Assembly (NCBI GenBank): GCA_003971905.1
Contig: RSEE01000053.1
Span: 372,001 to 436,000, forward strand
Source: Moniliella sp. 'wahieum'
Taxonomy: Eukaryota > Basidiomycota > Moniliellomycetes > Moniliellales > Moniliellaceae
Reading direction: 5' to 3'
DNA length: 64,000 nt
The position numbers and the translations under genes were made by a program. Within the stretch, counting starts at the first letter, position 1; the number at the start of each line of letters is the position of its first letter. This document shows positions 21,619 through 32,056 of this stretch, piece after piece. The notes under the pieces were generated by a model that saw only the letters and a list, made by a program, of their open reading frames with translations, did no database searches and was not told where the DNA came from.

Positions 21619-24600
21619 TTTGGAGCTACGAATTTCGGGTTGGAGCCACGGGAGGGGCGGCTGCAACTTGAACACTCGCCATTTAACTCTGATGCTTCTA
21701 TTGCTTCGTGGGAAAGTCAAATCAATCGTTTCTGCTGGCTCCATGGCCTCTCCACAGTAGCGTGGTGGCACCGTCTTATTTTTGTCCATCTCCAAACAGA
21801 CCACCGCCTGCCAGATGGACGCCCCGCAATGCGGCGTATGAGACACTCCGGCGGTTTCCCGATTCCTCTATAAACACTGTCGGCGGATCTGGACGGAACC
21901 ACACACAGAATAAAGGCGAGGCTCATGTGACTTAAGGCGAGCTTTAGGCTATAGCTTGGCAACGGTGCGTATATGCGCCGGCCCTGGTAAGACTACTAAT
22001 GTGCCAGGATGACAGAGTCGCCAAAGAAGAAAAAGAATTCGCATCTCAGGAGAAAAGCAGGGGCCCAAAACGCACCCAGGGCACGGGTCATCTCGGCTTA
22101 AGAAACTAAGGGGGTGGTGTGGGGGCGGTTGAAGGTAACATGTTCTGTTTACAAACAAAGGAGTACATGTGTTGTTCCTCCACCTGTCTCGATAGAGATC
22201 CGAGTCAATATAAACATAACCCACTGAAAGGCAAAAGCAAAAAAGGGGGAGTGCTGTCTCTCCCCTACGCCATCCCCGATGGCATCAAGCACAGGTGCCA
22301 AGTAACGCCCCCACACGAGCCGACCCCGTTTACCTTACCCGTTTCTCCTGTGCGATCCTCCAGTGCTTCTCCATTACGGATTGCAGCATTACTACGATCA
22401 TATCTGAGAGAGGGGTCGATCGTCGATCATCACCACGGCCTTGGGGGGTTTGTTTGGTAATTTTCTGATCGGGAGATCGGGAACCAAAATCCGGCCGAGC
22501 CTTGACTCAGGCTGATTGATAACGTGTTACACCGATCGAAGTCATCTAGTAATGATCTAGTAATAATCGAGTGAGTAGCGTCGATCGTACACTGATCAGG
22601 TCGATCAGGGTCAACCAATCGATCAAAGTGATCGAGGACCTGTCAAGGTGTCAACGTGTCAACGTTCAACGTCCAACGTTTTCAACCGTCAATCGCGTCA
22701 ATATCAACCGAGAAAGTGGGTAAATGCTCCGGGGATAGCAGTGAGACCTACGGTATTCAGAACATTTGCAAAACGTGGGGGGGGCACATATGAGGCACTT
22801 CTTCATCTATCCGACTAACACCCGGCTTTTGTGTTATCAGCTCACGCCTACCCAAAGAGCCAAGTGTTTTGGCAGCAGTTCAGGTCACTCTGCGGCACCT
22901 GCCGTTCATTTCCTTGACTCGATGCATAGATAAATAGGAGAGCGTATGCCGTACATGATACTCAAGAGATCTAGGCTACTTCCACAAAGTTCATAGTCAG
23001 GACGATGGCTTACTGGTTACGTTTACCGTTTGTCGAAAAAGCAGTGCCTGTATCGTCCCCCTTCTTACACTGTTTTATTCAATCTTCGCCGCTTGTGCAT
23101 GTTATGATGCCATTTCGGAAGTATGAGGGATCTATAACAAGGCCTAAAGACGTTTGCCACTGCAGTCTCAGCAGACCTCCTTTTGGCACCGTGGCCATGC
23201 ATTAATAATGACTACATCTCTGGGGAACTTGGATCTGCTAGGTTGGATACTATGCTGAGTATTGGCCAGTCACTAGTATCTAGTTATACCTCTAATAGTG
23301 GTGACTAGCTACTCAGTTAGTGACTGCAGTTATTAACTTCTTTTGAGCTGCCGCAGCGGGCTGCAACACATGTGTGGGTACATAAAACTTCTTTTCTACG
23401 GAGTATGATGCTGCTACAAGCTACATCCACCGTTTGGGATCCGTTCCGATAAATTATAGCGCTATACACATCCGAGATCTGATTGTGCGTGCGGAAGCCT
23501 CGCAAGGCCTCAGGCCTCACCGGCCTCACCACGTTCAACGAACTGAACAGGGAGAGTCCCTCTGCTCGCACACATGTAGGACTTTATTGCGATGAAACAT
23601 GTCTAGTCACTAGTCACTAGTCACTAGTCAACAATGTAATAATCAAGCTTCAAGCTTCAAGCTTCAAGCTTCATGACATTCATGACAAGTGGGGAAAATG
23701 TCGACCAAAACCGATATAGTGCATCACGCACCAACGTTCAACGTACATTCAACGACCAACATTGTCCTAGCTCTCTCCTGCTTCCTTTGTACCGGTGTGT
23801 TGATTGTTGTAACATGTAACCTTTTATATAATAGAGCCTTGCTCGTCAAGCTTCAAGCTTCAAGTCGGTCAGACCGGTCAGGCCTCAGGACCCTTTGGCA
23901 CCCCTGCCATTCACCAGATGTGGCGCGAGTAGTGGATACTTGTGTGAGCGCTCAGCTGAGCGTGCTGGTATACACGCGAGAGCACGCGTTACGTATACGT
24001 TACGTATACGTTACGCGTCCGTGCCCCCGTTAGTCTGGCATTATAGTGACCAGCATGCACTACTCATTGCAAGCAGTGCTAGTAGTAGTTACCAACTGAC
24101 TAGAGAGAACACTGTATAATAGACTTTTCAGAGAGAAAACTGTGTTGTGACTGGGACTAGTGTCAGGTACTCGTTACTAGTTGGGGTTGCTATGGACGCC
24201 TTGAAGCTTGATGGTCGATGATCGATGACATGCAATGACACATGGTGGATACCCCATTGGTCTCTGTTTTGTCTAGAGTGTAGTCATTACCCGAAAGTGC
24301 ACACTTCTGCCAAGGTTATTGATGACCGCAATGATGAGCCCTATGGGCCTTCTATACATACACGTGCATGGTACACTGCTCGGGGCCCATCAATCAGGGC
24401 CAACAGCCTGGCCCAGTATATTATAGCCTACAACATTTAGCCGTTGAGTGGTGCCCACTGTACATGTGTTGTGCCTCCCGCGCCACAGGCACATGCATTG
24501 TGCCTCCGAATTTTCTGGAACGGTTTATTTTGAACCAAAAGTATATATATTACTCTCTTTCACCCTCCCCGACATGGGGATGGTATTGATGGAGCTCACG

Positions 24601-25142
24601 GCATTGTCTGCAGATGTCCTTCACCGGAACACTATAGCCATCAAGAGTCGCAAAAACTCGGATCCATTGCAATAAGGCGCACTCTATACTTCTTGTACGA
24701 GGTATTCCATCCAATCTCGTATCTCAACATCTTCCACTACGGTGGAACAGGGTGATACTGTAATCCTGAGCGCCCAGGAAACTCCGCCCCGCATGTGCTA
24801 CTTGAACATTTCCTGTCCGGACCTCTGTAGAGCTGGAGGGTATCTTCACTGAGTGTGGAGTCATTAACATTCGGTATCCATTTGACTCCTTGGCACCTCA
24901 TACACGTTTGTCTCTCCTGCTTCTTGATAACTCACGTGCACGGTGCACCTTTCTCACTACCAACCACCACTATCATTCAACGTTCAACGTTCACATGTCA
25001 CCCGTTCATCATCTCTCTGTTCCCATGCAATCAACTGAGATTCCACCTGGTAGGGATACCCCGTCTTCGTTCCAGCAACTTGACTCTATCCCACCATATT
25101 CCCTCTCCACAAAGCCCAACATCAGGCACGTTCGGTACAAGC
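21619..25142. other. Repeat-rich gene-free block
   Basis: No supported protein gene. Period-7 arrays are dense from 22,500 on: 22,650-22,680 (AACGTTC-like), 23,603-23,630 (four CTAGTCA), 23,645-23,672 (four AAGCTTC), 23,848-23,861 (AAGCTTC) and 24,979-24,992 (AACGTTC). An 11-base unit (TTACGTATACG) repeats at about 23,990-24,015. GATC/ATCGAT-rich sequence lies at 22,400-22,640. Confidence 0.55.
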
Positions 25143-27246
25143 ATGACGCGCAACGATCAACTCCACCCCAACCCGGGGTCCACTCCCCCCTTGGTATCTT
25201 CGGGCTCGGGCTCCACCTCAAGCTTGAGTTCCCACGTGAGCAATCTGACGACGGGGCAAGCCACCTCATCAACAACAGGCTCAAGTAGTCCCAACTCACT
25301 TCCTACGTACCGGGTACGAATGTCTCTTTGGTGAGAGAGTACCTACTTGCCTACCCTTAAACCCTTACCTGACCATCTGTTTCTAGCACCATACAGGTCC
25401 AGCGGGCATCAAGTCGCTTCCCCCCGTCCAAAGTACGTTCGGTGGCAACGAGCTCTTCGAGCGAGTCACTGCCCACCCACAATGGGGGAACCATATGGGA
25501 ATTCCTCGTCGTCCGGACATGCACAGGGAGAATGGATGCACGCAGAAACTCACAAGACCCGGCACCGGTTGGGGGACAAGGCACCATCCTTGATCCTTCC
25601 TTCCTCGGGGGGCAAGTCGAATGGGGGGCGCCCCACCTGGAACCGGGGGAAATTCTCAGGTTCTCAGCGCACACTAGCGCTCCGCACGGGAACGAAGTAT
25701 TTGTCACCGCTAGGGATGAGCCCTGATGCTGGCTGGGAGCCAGAGGGCGTGTTGAGCAACAAGATGGCAGGGCACAAGTTGCCGGATTCGTCCAGCGAGA
25801 GGAAGAGCGAAGAAGAGGATGAAGCTGAGTCCGCTCGCTCCACGTCCGAGGAACAAGATATGCAGGTGGCCGCGGCGAAGCGGAAACCGTTGAGAACGGT
25901 CAAGGAGACAGGCAGGCCCTTTATCCCCACCCCGCCAGGACCTCCGTTGCTCGTGATGGCCGACCTAGTTAGTCGGGCCCAAATGTCCCAGATCAACTTT
26001 GTCCGTCGTACATTCAAACAGGCCACGCCCACCGAACGGAGTGATCATGTGCTGTGGATAGGCAACATACCAAGGGAGACTACCGAGCCCGATGTGATAC
26101 GCTTCTTCCAGGAGAACATGCTGCTTCCTGCCGAGACCATTGTGAACCACCCCCATGGAATTGTGAGCATCTTTGTCATCCCGCGGTCCAAGTGCGCGTT
26201 TGTCAACTGGGAGTCAGAGCTGTTACTCAAGCATGTACTCGAATGGTTCTCCCACCTATCCAACAAGGAAAAGAAGCTCAATCCAACTGACCGAGCACCA
26301 CTAACCATGCAAGCACGGTCCAAAGCTTCGGAGCAGCAAGCGGGTGTTAGAGGACAGCACGGGCATGGTCTGCATGTTCGGTATGTGCATGAATACCAAA
26401 AACGCGCGGAAAATATGACGAAAAGGAGATGAGGAGCCCCCAAGTTGCTGAAAGTGCCGTGCCAGAGAAGAAACGACACGTGGCTTCTCGATCCATGGAC
26501 AAAGCGAAGGAGACGAAGTCGACGGACGAATCACGTCAGAGTCAAGAAGAAGAAGGCGAGGTGTCCACCGAGTCGCTTCAAGAGACTACCTCAAGTCTGC
26601 TTCGTCATCCCGCGTTACGCTATCGCTTTTTTATCCTCAAGTCGAATCATCTCAGTACGCTCAAACATGCTGTGCGCACCAAGATGTGGTCAACGTTATT
26701 GCACAACGAGTCCATCTTGGACCAGGCCTATCGTAACTCGGAAACGGTCTATCTGTTCATGTCGGCCATTACGTCCGGTGGGTTCTTTGGCGTCGCACGT
26801 ATGGCCGGGCCCATTCATCCCCGCGAAGAAGGCGAAGCAACGGGTCGGACAGAGAAGCAAGAACCGCCTGCCGATCCGATCGTAGCGCCCACCTCCTTGT
26901 CGTTGTTGGGATCCAATCTTCGTGGTGTTGAAGGGTCGAGTTCAGATGGTCGCGACAACGCATCCTCGCCATCGACGCCTTCTACCAACACGTCACTTCC
27001 AGGGGACCCATCGGGAACCATCTTGGTGGGACAATCGTCGGACGCGTCTTCGGGTGCGTCCACCCGACCCCGACCCCATTCCCCATCGAGTGGGTTGCAG
27101 TGATGGATGTTCCATTTACGCGCACCAACGGCATTCGCAACCCGTGGCGATCCAACCGTCCCGTTAAAGTGTCGCGCGATGGGACCGAGGTCGAGCCCAA
27201 CGCTGGGTGGGAACTTATGAAGCTATTCACGGCACCGTATCATTGA
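25143..27246 (+). CDS. RRM + YTH domain RNA-binding protein (putative m6A reader)
   Basis: YTH domains bind N6-methyladenosine in RNA through an aromatic cage. Exon 1 is 25,143-25,313 (MTRNDQLHPNPGSTPPLVSS...), intron 25,314-25,386 (GTACGA...TTTCTAG). A disordered Ser/Pro/Glu-rich region follows. An RRM lies at about 26,045-26,260, with HVLWIGNIPRE (RNP2-like) and KCAFVNWES (RNP1-like). The YTH domain spans about 26,610-27,246: YRFFILKSNHLSTLKHAV, then MWSTLLHNE, which carries a cage Trp, then GFFGVARMAGPI. A long Ser/Pro insert separates these from FPIEWVAVMDVPFTR, IRNPW and NRPVKVSRDGTEVEP. Frame changes lie near 25,580, 25,720, 26,430 (before MRSPQVAESAV) and 27,040-27,060. RRM-YTH pairings are known in fungi. 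The start is the first suitable ATG in the Ser-rich exon and is not secure. Confidence 0.82.
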
Positions 27247-27747
27247 TGTGTTTGTCTCCTTCTCCCAGTTGCGTCCGTCATTCACGCCATTCCCTGGCGC
27301 ATTCAATCAATATCGAGCCCGAAGAGGCGAAATCAATTTCGTATGTACTTGCGGCGTTTCCTTTCCCCATTTAAAGTTACCGTGACCGCGTGAGCCGGCG
27401 AATGGAATTGGGCCACGGTAGGGACGGCTCCTGTAAAAACCTGCTGCTGCATAGCTTCACATATGGGCAACCCCGCTGGGTGTGCGATTAGCTGGCAACT
27501 GACGTACAGCTCCCAATAGGCAATCCCCTCAACGTAAACCTACTACCCTTGACTGCAGCAACACACTCACATGATCCGCCGAGGGTTCTCGCCGCGGGTG
27601 ACAACAAGGCGTTTGCCATCCTACTCAACTACTGCAGCATGGCAAACAAAGATATGAAAAGCCCTAGTCGGTGAGCGTATCAAGAGACAAGCATGACACA
27701 GCCCAAAACGTTTTCAGAGAGAGAACATACAGCGGCTGGCAGCAAAC
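27247..27747. other. Convergent 3' intergenic region
   Basis: Lies between the 3' ends of the YTH gene (+) and eEF1B (-). No gene or array recognised. Confidence 0.4.
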
Positions 27748-28637
27748 TTAAAGCTTCTGCATGGCAGCAATGTCGGTCGACTGGACGTAGTCCTCGCCCT
27801 GGGTCTCGATGGCCTCCTGGAGGTCTTCCAGCGAGACCTTGTCGTCCTCGACGACAAGGGTGATCTGCAGCTTGCTGACACCGTAGCCGACGGGGACAAG
27901 CTTGGACGAGCCCCAGACAAGGCCCTCCATCTCAATCGAGCGCACCGTCTTCTCGAGCTCGGGCATGGGCGTCTCGTCGTCCCACGGCTTGACCTCGAGG
28001 GTAACGACCGACTTGGCAGGGCCCTTGGGGCCCTTGGCAGCCTTCTTCTTCTCGTACTCGGCAACACGCTCCGCCTTGACGCGGGCAGCCTCGGCGTCCT
28101 CCTCCTCGTCGTCCGAGCCAAAGAGGTCAACGTCGTCGTCGTCCTCCTCCTCAGCGGCGGCGGCAGGGGCAGCAGCAGCAGCGCCACCGGCAACGCCCGC
28201 AGCGGCCAGAGCCTTGGCAGCAGCAGCCTTGTCGCCCTTCAGGGCCGGGTGCTCAGCCTCGTACGAAGCGACGTGGGCGAACCAGCGGGCAACGTGGGGG
28301 TACTGGGCAAAGACACCGGCGGCGACAGCGTCGTAGGTGGCAACATCGGCCTGGGTGGGCTCAGCGCTGGCAACACAGAGGAAGGTCAGTATGGGGAAGG
28401 GGAGGGGCAAGGCAAGGGAGGATGGGAAGGGTCAGAGTGCCATAGAAGTGGTTGTCTTCACAGCAAAAAGTCGCGGGGTCTTACGCCGCTGGGCTTGGAA
28501 ACACGGACCATAGCGTTATGATCATCAGGCAGAGGGGGGGGGAGGGGGGCGACATACCCAGCGATGTAGGACTTGTCGGCGAGGAACTTCTCGAGGCCAG
28601 CGAGGGCGGCGGCGTTGCTGAAGTCGGGGAGGGACAT
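27748..28637 (-). CDS. EFB1: Translation elongation factor 1-beta (eEF1B-alpha)
   Basis: This is the guanine nucleotide exchange factor that reloads eEF1A with GTP during elongation in the cytosol. Exon 1 is 28,637-28,558 ([20 protein letters not shown]...); the intron 28,557-28,367 (GTATGT...TTGCCAG, 191 nt) joins GG to C to give [20 protein letters not shown]. The coding length is 233 codons including the stop, close to the family norm, and no frame change is needed. Order: a GST-C-like N-terminal part (residues 1-65); an Ala-rich hinge; an acidic linker with [16 protein letters not shown]; and the C-terminal exchange domain from about residue 140, ending [12 protein letters not shown] as in the yeast protein. 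Codon choice is strongly C-ending, as expected for a highly expressed gene. The intron position near codon 26 resembles that of other fungi. Confidence 0.97.
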
Positions 28638-30857
28638 GGCGGCGAGGGAGGCAAGCAGAGGGGGCGGTGGTGGAGAAGAGAAAAGGCAGGGGCGAACGCA
28701 GCGGCGGGAAGGAAGAGGACACACTGGCGCGGTGCGCCGGAATAAATTTTTGCGTGCTTACCTCAGCGCCTCCACGCGCTTCGTTTCCGCGCTGCGGCGG
28801 GGGGCAGTGAGGGGGGGGAGTGGGCTGCCTCTGAATCTGATCGGCCTGACTTTGGCCTCAGGGCCAGCGCCTGCGGCCCCAGAAGATCCGCTGGTTCTTC
28901 GCAGGCCACATGTCGCCTGGGCCACGTGGCCCAGCGGCCACCCCTGCACGTGACTGCCTGCTCCCGTGACCCCTGACCACGTGACCCCATCATTCATCGT
29001 TCCAGCTCAACGACTTGAGAGCAAACATACCCACACGCTCCCTTTGGCCCCAGGATGCCGAAGCGTGCCTTGGCGCGTGTCCCATCTCAGATCTCATCCA
29101 CAGCACCACGTCTTCCACGCAAGCCGCGCACAAAAGAGCGTGGTGGGCTGGGTGGCCTAGCATCCAACTGGGGTTCGTGCCCACAGCAGGGCGTCCACCT
29201 GGCTCAACGCTCAACAGCCAGCTCGGCCAGCGTCAGGTTGCGGGGACGGTGTGGGCGTACATCTCCAAGCAAGCGGGAGACAGGATGCGTTCCCACAATG
29301 CCTCCGATGGGAGGCTGGGATCTCAGAGCAAGTTACGTTCCACGTACACACACCTTCCTCCTCGCTCGTCCCCGTCGACGCTCTGTCCAGGATCAAGCTC
29401 ACGGTCTAAGATCTAACGCGGTATCGCACAATGGGCAACGTCTTCTGCCCCACCCCCACTGTCCTGTTTCCCCGTAGTCCGGCCACGCTGATGCACTCAG
29501 TACTCAGTTCAGTATTCATGAGTACTCAACGTACTCACATGCACATGACTCTGTACTCAGTACTCAGTACGTTAAGTACTAAGTTCTAAGTACTCATGAC
29601 TAGACTAGTGACTCAGGGACTTTAGGCACATGACTGACCCCGCTGATTGCATCCATGCACCATATCAATGGCTGCGACGGGGGTGGGACCGGGTGGGTCG
29701 GGGTGGGGCCCCATTGGCATGCTTCTGTTGCCATGCCACGGCTCCCTGGGTCCCATCACATGTCACATGAGCGCGTGCACATCCACGCTGTAGTCACCTA
29801 AGGCGTCAGGCCTAACGCCTAACGCCTATGACGCCTAACGCCTAACGCCTAACGCAGCTTCCTGCTTCCTAGTTTCCTTTCTTGGGCCTGCTGGCCTTAT
29901 CGATTATCGAGTATCGAGTACCGAGTGCCGGTTATTAGTGCTCCTGCTACCCCATCAAGCTTATCAGAGAGCGTAGGCCTTAGGTGCATGCGGAAGGAGT
30001 GACTACTTGTAGTGAGATCGATGGGGATAAAAGTATACCCGCCTCCGCAACCCGGCTGCAACACTCCCTCAATCGCCAACGCACGAATGGATATGCATGT
30101 GGTGACTCGGATGAGCAACTGAGTACTGAGTCGCTGCCAAGAGATGCCTCTCTCGGATAGGTTCTTCTTTATCGGCTCACCATCGTAAACCAAAGGCGCT
30201 TTGTGTTGAACTTCAACGCTTTGCACTCACTGAACGCTGAACGTTAGAACGATGAGATCTGAGATCCTGGATGGGATCAAATCCCAGTTCCCCACTCCAA
30301 TTCACTCGCTCTCGAGGAGGCCCCTGTGGACCTGTGTGGGCAGTGCCTCTCCGTCCTCCTGAGAAGTGGCAGGGCGCGCATCAGGCGCGCGTGCTCATCT
30401 GTTGCAGCAGCTGGGCCTTAGGAAAACAGGATGCCTTCATGTTCCTACGGGTGAGGGGGTGCCTCTGAACAATTTAATGGACAAGCGACAGAGAGAACAA
30501 AGCACATCGGATAGGAAATGCAAGTCTAAGGATATGGGAGGGATCTGGATATGGAAGGAATCTGGAGTAGGGCCCATTTCATTTCACTTTCAGCGGGTAC
30601 AAATCGTCGAATTACGTCTATGGTTCTGTACCGAGGGTAGCCCGTACGACGGGACGTAAGCCAGGTAGATTCGTGACAGATAGTAGAATGTACAAAAAAA
30701 TACAAGGAGTGGCGGCAACCGGGGCCAGTATGTGAGATGGTGGGGAGGGGGATGATGAGGAATGAAAAGAGATGAGGAGGAGGAGGAAGGAGAGAGGCAG
30801 AGGCTCAAAAGGTGCCTCTCCCCCCGGGGGGACGGGGGGGGGGGGGCAAGCCTCACA
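28638..30857. other. Gene-free block with period-7 arrays
   Basis: The promoter side of EFB1 (about 28,640-28,760) is GC-rich. Beyond it, arrays occur at 29,553-29,570 (GTACTCA) and 29,811-29,854 (five CCTAACG units, one interrupted), with ACATGTCACATG at 29,758. A G/GGA-rich low-complexity patch lies at 30,765-30,850. No supported gene. Confidence 0.5.
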
Positions 30858-32056
30858 TCACAACTCGAGGGAGCAATCGACCCAAACCAAGCCGAGCGAC
30901 CGATCCAATTTCCAAGGAGCTAATACGCTTTCTGCCGAGCTGCCCGAGCCGGCCGACGAGGGTGGGCTGGGTCGTCGGCCGCGCACCAAGTCCACCTTGA
31001 TGGCATATTGCACGGTGACTGCGCCGCAGCGGAAACTGGGTACAGCAAAGGGGATGGGGAGGTAGCCTCCGCCCTTGGAGGGTTCAGCAAGGGAGAGGAC
31101 GGTCTGGCGCGGGACAGGGTGGCTGCCCACCTGCTCCACCTGCACCAACGTCACGCACGCCTTTTCGTGCGACAGCAGAAAGGGCAAGCGCGTGCCACAG
31201 CGCAGGGCAGTGGTGGGCAAGTGCAGGGTAACGTGTCCCCGCGCAAAGCGGGGTTTGCCACGGTACATTGACCATCCGGCTGGTGGTACGGGAGGAAGTA
31301 AAGGGAGAAAAGGAGGGGGAGGCGAAGTGCCCTCCTCACCTTGAAAAATGAGCGGCACTTCCACGTGCGCTTGAGGGGAAGAGATGGAAAGCACATACCA
31401 CACGCCTTGGGGCGCTCGGCTCTTGCGCCCGCGTTGCGGAACCTCGTACGACGGGGGTAAGGGCGCCAGCATCACCTCGCCCCGCGTGTTGGCCACCACG
31501 CCCCGGGGGAAAGGCACGGAAAAGGGCACATCCACCACGCGCCGTGGCGCTTTCGGGGGTAACAGGTCCATCTCCCGCTCCGTCCAGGGGATAAACTCAT
31601 GCGAGGTGTACGTCTCCTCGGCGGAAAAGACAAGGGTGCGGCCTTGGGCGGTGGAGGCCCAGGCGGTAATCTGGGGGGAGTGGGCAAGAGCGGGTCAGGA
31701 TGAGTAACTGCGCAGAGCAGAGGCGGGGGCAGAGGCAGGGCAGAGGTAGGGGTAGGGGCGTGCTCGGGCGAGGGCGACCCATGTTCCCGCGTGGGAGCAG
31801 GAGAGCGACGTACGGCAATGTGAACAGCGTCGACGCCGTGGGGATCAAAGGAGACGTGGCCCTGGACCTCGGGGCTGGTGCCGCGGTAGACGGGGAAGCG
31901 GTCGGCAAAGCCCTGGGAGGGGGCATAGACCACAACGCTGGCGCCGTCGGTGCTGGGGCCGGTGAGGTCGCGCGCCAAGCCGTACCTGCGAGTGGAGCGG
32001 GGGGCGCGCACTCGCTGGGCATATGCCTGCGCCTCGGTAGCGCAGACGACGGACAT
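30858..32056 (-). CDS. Arrestin-like (alpha-arrestin-related) protein
   Basis: Fungal alpha-arrestins act as adaptors that direct ubiquitination and endocytosis of plasma-membrane transporters; this role is inferred from fold only. Exon 1 is 32,056-31,814 (81 codons, MSVVCATEAQAYAQRVRAPR), containing the first strands of an arrestin sandwich (FPVYRGTSPEVQGHVSFDP, VDAVHIA). Intron 31,813-31,671 (GTACGT...CCCCAG) leads in phase 0 to ITAWASTAQGRTLVFSAEE. Then come FIPWTE, the arrestin-typical DVPFSVPFPRG, LPPSYEVP and GVWYVLSIS. A 60-nt intron 31,339-31,280 (GTGAGG...CACCAG) is in frame either way; removing it joins LIFQ to AGWSMYRGK. The predicted product is about 331 residues, shorter than most ARTs. 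No PPxY motif is visible. Confidence 0.6.
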
